Source: Spongilla lacustris (Eukaryota > Porifera > Demospongiae > Spongillida > Spongillidae). From it: a stretch of 64,000 bases of DNA. The DNA is taken from NCBI GenBank assembly GCA_949361645.1, contig OX442421.1:5065320-5129319 (forward strand). The letters are read 5' to 3'. The position numbers were made by a program, and so were the translations under genes. Each line of letters opens with the position of its first letter. The stretch's first letter is position 1. Below are positions 34,521-52,400 of the stretch, one piece after another. The notes under the pieces were generated by a model. The model searched no databases. It was not told the DNA's origin and saw only the letters and a program-made list of their open reading frames with translations.

Positions 34521-34610
34521 GCCCAAGTACTGGAGGTGGAGGTGATGGTGGTTGTGGTAAGAGTGGTGACATCACACCATCACCAGTTTGCACTACATAC
34601 ATTGTTCGCA
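33837..34610. other. intergenic stretch with poly-C and CA-rich repeats
   Basis: Upstream of the HMG-box gene start at 33836. Holds a poly-C run at about 34009-34028, ACATGGTTACATACACAAGT repeats at 34368-34435, and (GT)n at about 34477-34518. No promoter element is evident. Confidence 0.6.
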
Positions 34611-34611
34611 G

Positions 34612-34735
34612 GTTCCTGCCCCTCCAAACCTTGCTGTCAAGTACGATGACCCAAAGGGGTGTGCTCCAAGTATCAGCAGCAGCTGAAGAGAACACCTTTT
34701 ACCAAGGACCAGTTAGTTGAACAGGAACAAGTTTA
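34612..34735 (+). pseudogene. exon-like fragment, broken, family unknown
   Basis: After a TTCGCAG acceptor the frame reads PAPPNLAVKYDDPKG. It then needs a frame change to continue CSKYQQQLKRTPFTKDQLV before a stop. The composition looks coding, but I do not recognise the family. It lies just before RecQ-like fragments and may belong to the same relic. Confidence 0.35.
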
Positions 34736-34744
34736 GACCCCATT

Positions 34745-34792
34745 GCTTGAGTGGGACGGGGGGTGGGGGGGGGGGGGGGGGGGGGGGGGGGC
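34745..34792. repeat. poly-G run
   Basis: About 35 G with one T, separating the preceding exon-like fragment from the RecQ-like fragment. Confidence 0.9.
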
Positions 34793-34816
34793 AGACTGGT
34801 CTGGTGCAAATGAAGG

Positions 34817-35435
34817 ATGGACCAGCTGGAAGCCATGAACACCTCCGCCTTGGGCAATGACTGCTTCATCTTCATCTCACCCACGGGAGGTTCTACTACC
34901 AGCTGCTGGCCTTCCTCCAGCCCGGGGTAACCATAGTAGTGTCCCCCACAGGTGCAAAAGCTTCACAGCTTATTGAGGTGGGTACTATTTGAAGATGTGT
35001 GAAGAAACAAAAAAGAATATTAATTGAATACTTGCACCACCACACATATGTGCACCCTCTCTCCTTATCCACACCAGTGGTCACATACACCTCTCCTCAC
35101 ATGTACACTGGTCACACTTCCCCTCACACCACACCTCCCCTCACACACCACACCTACCCTCACACCACACCTACCCTCACACCACACCTCCCTCACCTCA
35201 CATACCACACCCCCTCACACCACACACACACCTCCCTCATACCACCCTCCTCACACACCCTCCAACCACACACCCTCCAACCACACACCCTCCAACCATA
35301 CACCACACTCCCCCACACCACACCTCCCCTCTCAGTGCCTGCACAGCAGCTCTGTGGGACAACCACACCATATATGGTCTCCTGGCCCAAGGACAGTGGA
35401 AGCTAAAACTGCTCTATATCACACAGCAACTGGTA
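34817..35435 (+). pseudogene. RecQ/BLM-like DNA helicase fragments
   Basis: 34817-34950: QLEAMNTSALGNDCF then PTGG, followed after a frame change by YYQLLAFLQPGVTIVVSP. This is the RecQ motif 0/I region, with the Walker GGGKS damaged. 34952-34977: VQKLHSLL after an acceptor-like CCCCACAG, matching the BLM segment after motif Ia. About 35370-35435: IYGLLAQGQWKLKLLYIT, matching the BLM stretch before TPEK. Frames are broken and the conserved KS is missing, so this is a relic rather than a working RecQ helicase. A CACACC repeat lies between the parts. Confidence 0.6.
35080..35330. repeat. CTCACACCACACCT-type degenerate repeat
   Basis: C/A/T-rich imperfect repeat between two RecQ-like fragments. 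Confidence 0.85.
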
Positions 35436-35911
35436 TCTTTCTTCACCACACAATCACCCCAGTTAAGTGTATGCTCGCACATGACTACAAGCATCTGAAT
35501 GGGCTCATGGCTGCCATAGCAACGGCTGCCTACATGTAGGGTTCAGGTTGATGTTGTCCTCCAGCTCTGCCTGCAAGTCACTGATCATTGCCACACCCAT
35601 AGCAGCATACTTAACCATGACAGAGCATGCATTTGTGCTACATATTTTGTTTGGCTCCTCCCCTTTTACCATAAGATACATGTAGTGAACCTAAAGGTTT
35701 GGTCTGTGTGAACCTAAGAAGTGTGTATTGCTGAAGCATCGAAGGAAGGTTAATGAAAAGAGTATCAAATCAGGGCTCATTTACTGCTTGCCAAACCTTA
35801 TGTTCCTTCTTCCTTTAAACCTCTCCACTCCTCCATTCTCTACTCCTCCCTTCTCCTCCCTCCCCTTCTCTCTTCTCCCTTCTCCCTTCTCCCTTCTCCT
35901 CTCCCCACCAG

Positions 35912-35973
35912 GATGGTGTGGCCCATGTTGATATCTCTCTACTCGCACTGTGTAGAGCCATGTGCATCAACAG
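35912..35973 (+). other. orphan exon-like segment, family unknown
   Basis: It is preceded by a long pyrimidine tract ending CCCCACCAG and followed by a CAACAG/GTGAGG donor. One frame is open (DGVAHVDISLLALCRAMCIN). Good splice sites and a sensible peptide argue for a real or formerly real exon. No partner exon was identified. Confidence 0.4.
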
Positions 35974-36054
35974 GTGAGGACATCAGCCTTCTAGTAATCT
36001 TATCACCTTCAATCTTCTCACCCTCACTAACTCTAACTCTCCTCCAGTTATGCG

Positions 36055-36125
36055 GCACACACACACACACACACACACATGCACACACACACACATGCAC
36101 ACACACATGCACACACACATGCATG

Positions 36126-36190
<65 letters not shown>
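36055..36190. repeat. (CA)n microsatellite
   Basis: About 130 bp of CA with ATGCA interruptions. Confidence 0.95.
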
Positions 36191-36599
36191 CACTATCATT
36201 GTCTTTTAAGTTGTGTCACCCCCAAGCTGACCACACCCGCGCCCTATATGGGGTGGTCCAACTAACCCACATCACCACCCCCTGAAGCCTTAAAAAGTGG
36301 TGCTGGCCATCTGCTATCATCACTAGCAATTACCCCATGGGGTGCAGGAGATCCTACATGTAGAGCAGTTTGTGACAGTCAGGAGCTTATTGTGCACTGA
36401 CCTACATGTAGTGAGAGAGGGGTAAGCTGGCCACACCCATGCCCAAGCCAGAGGCCATGGTGGGCACACTAAGGCTACCCATCCCAGCAATGCTTGGGGG
36501 AGTGGTCTATCACCATAGCAACCACGTATGTCTGTATGTATGGGTGAACGTAATTATGTATGCTTACATGTCCTACATGTAAGCATCTGAAGTGTATCT

Positions 36600-37925
36600 G
36601 TGGGTATGTGTCATGTGTGCACATGTCATGGGGGGGCATGTGTGCACATGTCATGGGGGGCATGTGTGTACATGTCATGGGGGGCATGTGTGCATGTGTC
36701 ATGGGGGGCATGTGTGCACATGTCATGGGGGGGGCATGTGTGTACGTGTCATGGGGGGCATGTGTGCACATGTGTTGAGGGGGGCATGTGTCATGGGGGG
36801 GCATGTGTGCACATGTCATGGGGGGGCATGTGTGCATGTGTCATGGGGGCATGTGTGCATGTGTCATGGGAGGGCATGTGTGCATGTGTCATGGGGGCAT
36901 GTGTGCATGTGTCATGGGGGGCATGTGTGCACATGTCATGGGGGGGCATGTGTGCACATGTCATGGGGGGCATGTGTGCACATGTCATGGGGGGCATGTG
37001 TGCACATGTCATAGGGGGCATGTGTGCACATGTCATGGGGGGGCATGTGTGTGCGTGTCATGGGGGGGCATGTGTGTGCGTGTCATGGGGGGGCATGTGT
37101 GTGCTTGTCATGGGGGGGCATGTGTGTGCTTGTCATGGGGGCATGTGTGCACATGTCATGGGGGGCATGTGTGCACATGTCATGGGGGGGCATGTGTGTG
37201 CGTGTCATGGGGGGGCATGTGTGTACATGTCATGGGGGGCATGTGTGCACATGTCATGGGGGGGCATGTGTGCACATGTCATGGGGGGCATGTGTGCACA
37301 TGTCATGGGGGGCATGTGTGCACATGTCATGGGGGGGCATGTGTGTGCGTGTCATGGGGGGGCATGTGTGCACATGTCATGGGGGCATGTGTGCACATGT
37401 TATGGGGGCATGTGTGCACATGTCATGGGGGGGCATGTGTGTACATGTCATGGGGGCATGTGTGCACATGTCATGGGGGGGCATGTGTGGACATGTCATG
37501 GGGGGCATGTGTGCACATGTCATGGGGGGCATGAGTGTACGTGTCATGGGGGGCATGTGTGCACATGTCATGGGGGGCATGGGGGCATGTGTGCACATGT
37601 CATGGGGGCATGTGTGTACATGTCATGGACATGTCATGGGGCATGTGTGCACATGTCATGGGGGCATGTGTGCACATGTCATGGGGGGGCATGTGTGCAC
37701 ATGTCATGGGGGGCATGTGTGTACATGTCATGGGGGAGCATGTGTGTGCGTGTCATGGGGGGGGGCATGTGTGCACATGTCATGGGGGGGCATGTGTGCA
37801 CATGTCATGGGGGGCATATGTGTACATGTCATGGGGGAGCATGTGTGTGCGTGTCATGGGGGGGGCATGTGTGCACATGTCATGGGGGGGCATGTGTGCA
37901 CATGTCATGGGGAGCATGTGTGGAA
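36600..37925. repeat. about 24-bp minisatellite, about 53 units
   Basis: Units GCATGTGTGCACATGTCATG plus a variable run of 4-8 G. The variable G-run changes the frame, so the Cys/His/Gly-rich frames are artefacts. TGTGCACA inside each unit is self-complementary. Confidence 0.95.
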
Positions 37926-38014
37926 GTATAGACTGCATAAGCGTATGTGTGGGCCTAAGTGTCTTACCTTTATACTGGTGTGTGCGCAATATCCATATCA
38001 GGGAATAGTTAACT

Positions 38015-38020
38015 AAGTGT

Positions 38021-38106
<86 letters not shown>

Positions 38107-38126
38107 CGCACATGTGTGTTGTGTTT
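38015..38126. repeat. (GT)n microsatellite
   Basis: Over 100 bp of GT with T interruptions, adjoining the left arm of the next element. Confidence 0.93.
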
Positions 38127-38632
38127 GTGTGTGTGTGTTGTGTGGGTGGGTGTGTACATATGTATGTGTATGTATATGTATATGTTAGTGTGTATGTGTG
38201 TGTTTGTGGGCTCATTTGTAAAGGATTCCGAGTAGCCATTTATCTTCATCCGCAAAAGGGATATAGCCTATAGGAGCGACATCGATGAATATGGTGGTAT
38301 TAGTGATTCGCATAATAACATCCTGTTTGAAGTAGTAGTGAGGTCGAGGTCATGATGATACAGTCGTTGCTGCCACATTGGCTCCTGTACTTCCCGCTGC
38401 TTTATGGATGGCATTGCTGATTGATGTTATTATGCTAATGTACTAATACCGCCATATTCATCGAAGTCGCTCCTATAGGCTATATCCCTTTTGTGGATGA
38501 AGATAAATGGCTACTTGGAATCCTTTGCAAATGAGCCCGCGTACACACTCAACACAAATAACACATACATATACATACATACACATACATATGTACACAC
38601 CCCCACCCACACAACAAACACACACAAGTCTT
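38127..38632. mobile_element. about 0.5-kb fold-back element
   Basis: Left arm about 38127-38324 and right arm about 38424-38632 are inverted copies. TATAGCCTATAGGAGCGAC on the left appears complemented as GTCGCTCCTATAGGCTATA on the right. Both arms end in matching GTGT/ACAC-rich sequence. The inner loop of about 100 bp has no ORF. Diverged arms point to an old MITE-like insertion. Confidence 0.85.
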
Positions 38633-38884
38633 TCATATGTGGTTGCTCCTCATATGGAGGGGAAAGAAGCAGGTCAGAAAACAGTGTGGCAAGAGCACAG
38701 CATAGACACTGCGTTTAGCCCAGGAATACAGTGGCTCAACTGCATGTGTTCACACTATCTGAAGACCTAGTGGCCTAGCGTGACTGCTTAGCACAGCACG
38801 ATTCATTGTGAGTAGTATTTATTACCAGTACTCCTTTTGAAGCCAATGAGACCCTATTAAGGATGGTGATTTACTTGAACATAT

Positions 38885-39265
38885 GATTGCCAGAGGTATG
38901 GGTATGGGTGAGGAACATATGACTGCCAGAGGTATGGGTATGGGTGAGGAACATATGACTGCCAGAGGTATGGGTATGGGTGAGGAACATATGACTGCCA
39001 GAGGTATGGGTGAGGAACATATGACTGCCAGAGGTATGGGTGAGGAACATATGACTGCCAGAGGTATGGGTGAGGAACATATGACTGCCAGAGGTATGGG
39101 TATGGGTGAGGAACATATGACTGCCAGAGGTATGGGTGAGGAACATATGACTGCCAGAGGTATGGGTATGGGTGAGGAACATATGACTGCCAGAGGTATG
39201 GGTATGGGTGAGGAACATATGGGAACATAAGGTTACCAGAGGTATGGGTATGGGTGAGGAACAAA
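38885..39265. repeat. 36/30-bp minisatellite, about 11 units
   Basis: Units GAACATATGACTGCCAGAGG followed by TATGGG once or twice and TGAG; 30- and 36-bp forms are interspersed. Confidence 0.95.
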
Positions 39266-39304
39266 ATTTTGGGATGGCAAGTGAGTGCAGTTGATGTCAC
39301 ATCC

Positions 39305-39978
39305 ACTGAAGAAAAAAGTGGACAAATCTGAATGCAATTCCTGTGCCAACAGAAACCCTGGTGCTTCAGCTAAAGTTATAGGTCTACGCTATTCTCCACA
39401 CATGTGCTGATGTATTCACCATATGATGCTTATCTGCCTGCAACTACAAATGCAGCCGTATATGTTTTGACCCAGGCAGTGCTATTTCACAACAAATTGT
39501 TCCATTAACAACTAGATGCGTTAGTAAACATTGCCCATATATTCAAGTTTATTAGTTTTTTTTGTTTGACTGGTTGAAAATTGCCTGCATATTGCAAGTC
39601 TCAAGAAGACTTTTCTGATTTCAGCCTATAGCAGTACAGCCCAACTTTATTTGAGTCTTGCAATATGCAAGCATTTTCAGCTAGCCAAACAGCAAACTTG
39701 ATAAATAAATATACAGTGTATATGCGCAATGTTTACTAACACATCCAGTTGTTAATGGAACAATTTTTTGTGGAAAATAGTTATGCATTTTTTAAATCCT
39801 GGGTCAAAAATGATGGCTGCATTTAATTTGCAAGGAAGTGGTGCTTGTAGGCAGACAAGCAATCAGGAGGTGAATACTTTAGCATGTGTGGATGAATAGA
39901 GACTCTAGCCTAGACATATGTAAATTTAGCTGAAGGAACAGGAATTCTGTTGGCATCCAGATTTGTGCATTTTTAAAA
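39305..39978. mobile_element. 0.67-kb fold-back element, diverged arms
   Basis: The left arm 39305-39600 and right arm about 39655-39978 are inverted, diverged copies. GTTCCATTAACAACTAGATG on the left corresponds to CATCCAGTTGTTAATGGAAC on the right; TTCAGCTAAA and TTTAGCTGAA mark the outer parts. The loop is about 50 bp. No coding content. Confidence 0.85.
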
Positions 39979-40303
39979 AAGTGGATACTGTAGCCTTGTG
40001 TAGGATGGCATAATGGACACCCATTACTTCAGAAGCTGGAACCCTCTCATAAATCATGACAGAAATTGATGATCTCCCTAAAGTTGAACCTACCAATTGG
40101 GGCATAAGCTGGAACATATGGAAAGATTGAAGATATTCATAAGTGGAGCCTTTCCGATGTCCCCAGCGGCTATGAGATATCTGTCAAAAGAATCGACTTG
40201 GATGGATGGGTTGATCCTAATTGTGCATACGTCATAAATGTAATTTTGAGGTACTAGCAGTATTAAATAACCGTCAACAAATTTACTAGTAATATTTGAG
40301 TGA

Positions 40304-44763
<4,460 letters not shown>

Positions 44764-46489
44764 TGAAAAATTGGAACCTAGCACTTCCTTGCATCCAGAT
44801 CATGAAGTGTACATGTATATTATACCTGCCTCCTCTTACCTTCTACTTCTTCTCAGATCATTATTTTGCTGCTGAGTGGTCAGTATTCTCATGGGAGAGT
44901 AAGGGTCTGAACATCTGAACTAACGTTAACGATTCTAATAAGAGTATGCCCCTGAGGTTTGATTGATAGTTAGACCACACCTCCAATGCACATGCTTGCT
45001 ACAAACTTTGTACACTAAAGAAGATCTGGAGTTACATGTGCTATGAGCTCTCTTTGGCCCTCAATATTATTTTAGGTCAACATTTAGACTGCTATTACAG
45101 TTCAATTTGCAATTACAGTTTCAAGGAAGCACTAATATGTATTGCATGTATGAATTTAAGTACATGTGTATGTTGATGAATAGAAGTGTTATGCATAATG
45201 AAAATACCAAGAACACAATAGTGAGTACATGGCAATTTAAACAGATGCCTGCTGTATAATAACTGACTTAGATGATTCATAATATGATTTCCATTAGTGG
45301 AATATATCTACATGTACATTGTATTGCACAGTGCCATACTGTGGATCAATTTGTAGTGAGAATTGGACACAAATGTAGGTCCGCTACCACTATCCAAGTT
45401 ATATTGAATATGACAAACCATCTGTTAGGTGAAGAACAAGATGTGGCAAAATGAGGACCCTACAATATGCCCCCAGTCCATGTGTATGTACTGCTCTGAT
45501 GCTGCCAAGGGTAGAGCGCGTGTCAACAGCTTGCTGTGGAGCAAAGTAAATATAACTGACAATCCGACCTTTATGATATGTCATACATGTATGTGGTCTA
45601 CACCAGACCCATTCAGGTGTAGTGTCATGCATTCTTCACTGTGCCACACAGCACATAATATGTGTACATGTGCATTGTATGAAGCACATGCAGAGGTAAT
45701 GTCATTTGCACATGCAGTACTACATGTGGCAAAGTGTATAATATAAGTCTATAGGTGGCTTGTTTTTCCTTTTCATTTGCCTTCTTGGTTAGCCGTAAAT
45801 ATACTTGTTCAAAATAATAACACAAGAATTAAGAAACATAACACACAAGACCTCTCTGTAACACACTTGAAAATTCTATATGATATGCAGTGCTGCAGTT
45901 GTCAACCAACGTTGGCATTGTTGGTATATTTCTACAGATTGCTTTGAGTTGCTAAACATGCTTGTGTATACTGTTATGACTAGATATCAAATAATTATCA
46001 TTAAAAAAATAATATTATAAGGGACTGTCCCTATTACTGTGCACTAGCTAAAGAATCCTGCATTAAAGACTTGAAATTGTTTGTGGGGAAAGAGGACATA
46101 CCAGCACCAAACATTACTGTTACATCTAATAAAAGCTGAAGTTGTATCTGAAATGTATGTGCATTTTAGAAGCAATAAAATCTGTGTATGCTTGTTCAAG
46201 TACACGACCATGTATGTTATTACATAATGATCTAGTAGTGCATTATGTTAGGGCACACTGTGACCAAGAGTGGATTATTTTATTTCATCCACCAGTAAGA
46301 GTAGCACACATACAAAACCATGACACTGATACATGTATTTGTCTGTTCATTTGTTGAAATAATTAGATTCACTCAATTTGTTACACACAGACGGAAGGTA
46401 CAAAACAGGACAATGTTCACTATAGGCTATAGACTCCACTTTTAACACACCATGTACATGTACTTTACAACACGATTGCACAGATTAAA
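44764..46489. other. intergenic region, convergent 3' ends
   Basis: Between the TFB1M stop and the stop of the minus-strand CD225 gene. AATAAA on - at about 46279-46284 could serve the CD225 gene, about 205 bp after its stop. No other gene is seen. Confidence 0.5.
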
Positions 46490-49400
46490 TTAGCAGTTTT
46501 CATAGCAGCTAATATAGTAGTTATCATAGTAGGTTGAGGTGTAGTATGACTGGTAACCATAGGAGTAGTAGTAATAATAGCTGCAGGGGGAGTAGTATGT
46601 ATAATAATAGCAGTATATAGTAGTACAGGTAGATGGACAGTTGCTGTTCCTGGAAACAACCACGGCCACTGGCACTGCAATAGCACTCCAAATCACAATC
46701 ATAAAAATTATTGCTGCGATATTCAGCCCTAAAGACACTTTGGCCTTGGTCCTGGCTGCTGCAATGTTACCTCGCGACTCGTCATACTTAGCCTGTGTGT
46801 AGTGGAATTATTTTGTGTTTGATGATATGAATAAGATTTTCATAAATATATATAATAATGATATATTATTATCATCTACATGCACCAGATTACATAACCA
46901 AGGTAAGCAATTATTTCTTAATTGTTAACTCCCATATACATCTCTCATAACATGTAGATCTATACCTACCTTTGTCTCCAAGGCTACAAGTTGCTGATCA
47001 AACTTTCAACAGAAACTACTTTGCACACAAGCATGCCTAAATGCTAGCCTTAAATCAGGACTCTGAAATGAATTGGGAGGTCAACAGCTTTATACTTGTG
47101 AATTTCGCAGCTGACATCTTAATCCAGATTGAATTTGAAGTGGAATTTTTCTGCCTAGCTGCTAGTTTACAGATGATGGCAAACATGTATGGTAAAAGTG
47201 AGTTAATGCTAAGGCAATACTGTTACAGTTGGATTATATATCTTATAGCCTAACATTATCTATACACATACATTGCTGAAACACAGCATCACCATGTTGT
47301 CAAACATTTAAATGCTATAGTACTCCTCACTTGCTGCTTACAAAACAGGTGCGCTGATGCACACATTGTATGTAATATGGAAACCAGGTTTGTTTGCAAA
47401 GTGTAGCATTAACGCCTTTCCTAAACTAGAACATTGCAGCATTATGAAAAAATCAATAATACAAGCTTGGTCAAGGTAGAATGGTGTAGTCTAGTGCTTA
47501 ATGTTAGCGTGTACTTGGTCAAAGTAGAACGGACCATTTCAATGTATGCAATTAGCCGCTGATGACATTGACATCATAGCTGGGGTATATTTCATTGTCA
47601 TTTTATAATGTTGGGGACAGTTGGATGAATACAGCATTTATAGGTTCTGTGGAAAGGTCGAATGAGCCACTGACTACATTGAAATAGGCTGACTTGAATA
47701 TTGTCAAGAAAAAGTCTTTAAATGGCTTAACTCTACCCTATTTGTGATGTCATGGCATCCAATTACCTAAATGAAATGGGCTCTGGGTGTAGCCTAATTA
47801 CATGTACATGCATCAGGGCAGAGTAGGAGTTATGTGACTTGGGCCCTGGTATGGTGTATCTATTGGACCAGAAGGGACTGATCCACTTATTCTGATGAAA
47901 TGACCACTCTTTTCAGGTAAATAATAATAATAATAATACCGGTGCCCTGTGCTTGATTTTACTTTTACTACCTAACTGTTTAAAATTCTTTTGGCACCAT
48001 GTACAAATATTCTAGTCATTTCACTACATCATACACGTATGTGTTTGTCTTCCTCTGAAAAGGTGTCATCCTACAAAGAGCACATCACATAAACTTGGTA
48101 GCAATCAGATTTGAAAAACATCTATCATTGCCTTCTGTGTTAGTTGAAACATGCATAATACTCACATGGGGGTTGTAATACACATTAGCAAAATCATAAG
48201 GATGTTTTAGTTTGTTTGAGGTTTGCTATGTGTACCTGTAATGTCACGTAAATCTAGACTGGGGACTTGTAGCTGACGTCAATAATTATGTTCTAATATA
48301 TATGCGCTTAGCGGGACAACTACTGCTGCACAGCCAGTTTGAAAGACTGACCCGTGTCTAGGACCCCTTCGTAATAATAGCCAAACAATACTATTGGACA
48401 GATCCATCCAGGACATGATTTTGAAAGACTATTTAAACAGTGATTGTGTGTATCGATGCATGTGTTGTGCGGGTATAGCTATTAAGTTCGAGTTGAACTA
48501 CCTGAATCACACAGACTAAAACTTCTATAAGGAAAGCTGAACAAGCCTTAGCCGGAACCTTATTGGTTAGTTGTATAGCTAGGGCAATTCAATATTGAGT
48601 CCTTCGTATCATCATTGGACAGATATCTTGCTGGATGTAAATACAGGAACTCAAAATGATAGATAATTGAGAATTGTCATTGTCTTTCTTTAATGGCTGG
48701 TTGCATCAGCCATGTTTGTGTCAATAGTACACTGGAATTACAATCTCTAACAACTCTGTAGCAACCATATACAGGTTTGCTTAACCAGGTGCTCAATGTG
48801 CAATTGATATTAAGTGCAAATTTCAGGCATGAATATCACTAAGATGACCTAAGCAGAAATGATGGAGGAACACTAGACTCAACACAACTGAATTATGATA
48901 AATGATTGTAAACAGCACCGTCATTCATAAAAAAAAGGTGTACATTGGTACAATTGCGTAGATTAAAACTCACACTATGTGACATCCCCAAGGCAAACAG
49001 GGAGCAGAACAGTGAAGGCCAGCCACCCAATATGATGACAAGGATGGTCATGATGATGGAGAGGGTCATATAGTTATCTCCTGCAGGGCGGGTTACAACA
49101 GTGGGTGGTGTGATTACAGATGGCTGCTGTTGAACTACCACCATGTTGCCTGCAGCCTACGACAACAGAAGAGGTAAAGATACCACACTAATATGACATC
49201 AAGCTTTGAAGCATAATACAATCACACTTCAATCAGAACTGTATATGCAAGTATTGATGTGCAGACACATTGGGTATGTGCAGACAGTGGGGATGTGCAT
49301 ACAACACTGTCAAGCATACTGTTACTTTTTCACAAAGCCTATTGTGTTTAAGTGGATAGAATGTCTACTCGAAGCAACTAGTAATGTTAATAAGAACACA

Positions 49401-52400
49401 ACTGCTTCCTTGTACCTGTTGTGGTGCAGGGATAAAGTTTCCACTTGCACCCTGCTGAGGTATGACCATATATGGTTGTGGAGCAAGTGCTGGGTATGCC
49501 CCTTTGCTAACATCAATTGGATACCCTTGAGGAAAGGGGGACATATAAACAAGGCCTTGCTGCAGAGGATATCCTTGGATGACATAGCCTTGCTGAGGAT
49601 ATCCCTGGAGTGCGTAGGGTGGCTGGATGTATGGCTGGGCAGCAAGAATTTGTGTTTGACCAGGCTGTTGGGGTGCTGCAATTGGAGTGGTGGCTTGTTG
49701 CTGGGTGATTTGCTGTGTGCTTGGGAGCACGTTTGAATATGAAGGTGGTAATGCTACAGAAGGAAAAGAAACTATGAATAAAAACATGCATAAAAATGCA
49801 CATGCATGCAGTCTACAGGCACCCTTGGAGATCTGGTATGGCTAGTCTGGGGACCTGCACTATCAATCTGTTGACATGATCACATCTATTTTGTGCAAGA
49901 GGTGTATGGTATCCCTAACAGCTTACCTATCAACCTTCATTTCACAAACAGTCCTCAGACGTTCTAACATTTTTGTATTGTGGAATTGACCTCACCAACC
50001 TTCCACTCCAAAGGCAGAGTGTACCATATTGTGATGGACCACCAATTTTTTGGAGAGTCAGATATTACATAAATGGGTGACTTCCGTTTTTATGTTCTTC
50101 TTGATGAGTGCGAACAGTTCGAGAAGGATGGAGATTATGCTGCATACTTAAGTATCCTTCATTATAAGTTATCAGCATAGTATAACTCTTCTAATATTTG
50201 CAAAACTACATTAACGGTCACATTTTTGACGTAGGGGGGAAGAAACTATATATTCGTTTGTTCAGAGATCATATATTTATATAGCCTCGTTCCCAGGCCC
50301 TATTTTTATTAAAGCTACGGGGTGAAAAACAGGACCTGGTAGACACTCCTAGCGCACATTCGCTAGTTTGTCCCAGGATAATCGTAATTTCCTTTTGGAA
50401 ACCATTCCGTATACCCGTCTGATTTCGCGATGGCGTATTCTGTGAAGGGGTGGCGCAGTGGCTTATTCTTTATCGTGTCTTAACGAGCGAAATCAGACGA
50501 GTATAAGGAATGGAAATAAATTACGATTACCCCAGGTACATGTATTCTGGGACAAACTAGCGCATGCGCGCTAGGACCTACCAGACCTGTTTTTCATCCC
50601 CCGTAACTTTAATAAAAACAGGACCTGGGGACGAGGCTAATATTTATATCAAGCCGTCAGCAATTCCTGGCCGGCTTGAGCTGCACTTAATTGAGCCACA
50701 TCAGACACACGAACCATAGATATTTGATAAATGGAACACAGCAATGAAGTCATTAGTTACGTGCAGTCCGCGTTTCGTCGGAAGTGGTCGTTAGTTAGGG
50801 TTTTATGGCTAGCTTATAAGTCTGTTACGAATTTTTTTAAAAATACAAGCTCATAGTACGACAGCAGAAATATAAACGTGTGAACTCCACTTTTCAGTCT
50901 TCTAATTCACAGGCGTGCATGTAAAAACGTGTTACAGTCCCACAAACAACCTGCAGTGTGCATTACATAGCACCGAACACCCTAATCGCTACGTGCTGCA
51001 CGCTACAGACATATATGTAGGTTGGCAACCTAATAGCTTTCGTAGGGAAGTATCAGAAACTGTTTAGATGGTTCCTATGCGACTTATATTGCCGTACTCA
51101 TGTTACAGTCCCACAATTCAAAGCCTATAGCTGTGTACAATGTATATAAGTCAATTAGGATAACATGTTAAGCAAAAAAAATTAAACACAAGCTCATACA
51201 TAGCCGGTACGACAAGCTAAAGATACACTTCACCATACACCACGATGTGTGCACTACACTTTTCAGTCTTTTAATATTACAGGCGTGCATATGAAAACGC
51301 GTGTTACAGTCGCACAAACAGTGGGCCTTATATAGCACCTAACATCGTACACGCTAAGTCAGAACTGCATGCTATACAGATGCATGTAGTTAGTCAACCT
51401 CATAGCTTTCGTAGTGAAGTATCATGAAACTGCTTAAATGGATCCTATGCGACTTACCGTAGTCGCACAAAGCTTTCAATCCGTCTATGAACTATAATCC
51501 GGCAACGTTCAACCTGCGCCAATAATGACACTGAATTAATGAGTAGGGTTGTGTAGAAATTGAAAACTAACCTATACGATCACTTCTTACCACTAGTACT
51601 AAAACACGCATTAAGCGCCTTAAAAGGCTCCAAAAGCTAGGATAACTGTACGCCCACGCACCGAAAAAGCGAAACGCGGATTTGTACAAAAAAATGTCAT
51701 ACTATAGTCGTAATGATCACGTGAGAGGTTTCCAATCCATGAATCAGATATCTATGCATTGCATGCATGAACCAGAGATCATATATAGATATATATATGA
51801 TCTCTGCATGAACATACTTCCTAATCATTTTATTGCCCACACAACTTATACAGGCATCAAGCGCGATATCCGGATTAATACAAGCCTGCGTGGATACTCA
51901 TAGCGACGAGAAAACTTTTCATTCAGTCAGCAAATGCCAGCAATTACGTTTGCGCGGGAGGCCAAGCTACACTACCAGGCCATGTTCAGCCACTCGACGC
52001 ATTTCAGAAATACGTGCATCTCGTCGACGACGCTGAGATACTGATTCCAACTGCATTCCTTGAACTGCAGAGAGGATCTCGAGCCTGATAGCTTGACCAG
52101 ATGCGGAGATGGCCCCTGTACTGCTGTACACGTGACAAGCCATTATGTCTATAAAATCTGCATGCTGGGACACGCAGATGCGTTCACTGGTCACTATAGT
52201 GAACGCACTATAGGTCTGAGAGCTACATTGTGGTGATACAGTAGCCTCTCTATTTATCATAGATTTAATACGTTGCTACGACGACAATCACAAACGTCTC
52301 TCGCTCAGGCAGTCTCAGCCGCAGCGGCTGTACGTACTCGTCGTATACGCGAGGCTCAGCAGTACGGTATTGATGTATATAACCCACAGTGCCATGCATA

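Noticed and set aside
36600..38016. Cys/His/Gly-rich proteins resembling zinc-binding or metallothionein-like sequence
   Set aside because: Cys-His periodicity comes from the CATGTGTGCACATGTC repeat and the frame shifts with each G-run.
44764..46489. Short ORFs between TFB1M and the CD225 gene
   Set aside because: AT-rich, no conserved motif; consistent with two facing 3' UTRs.
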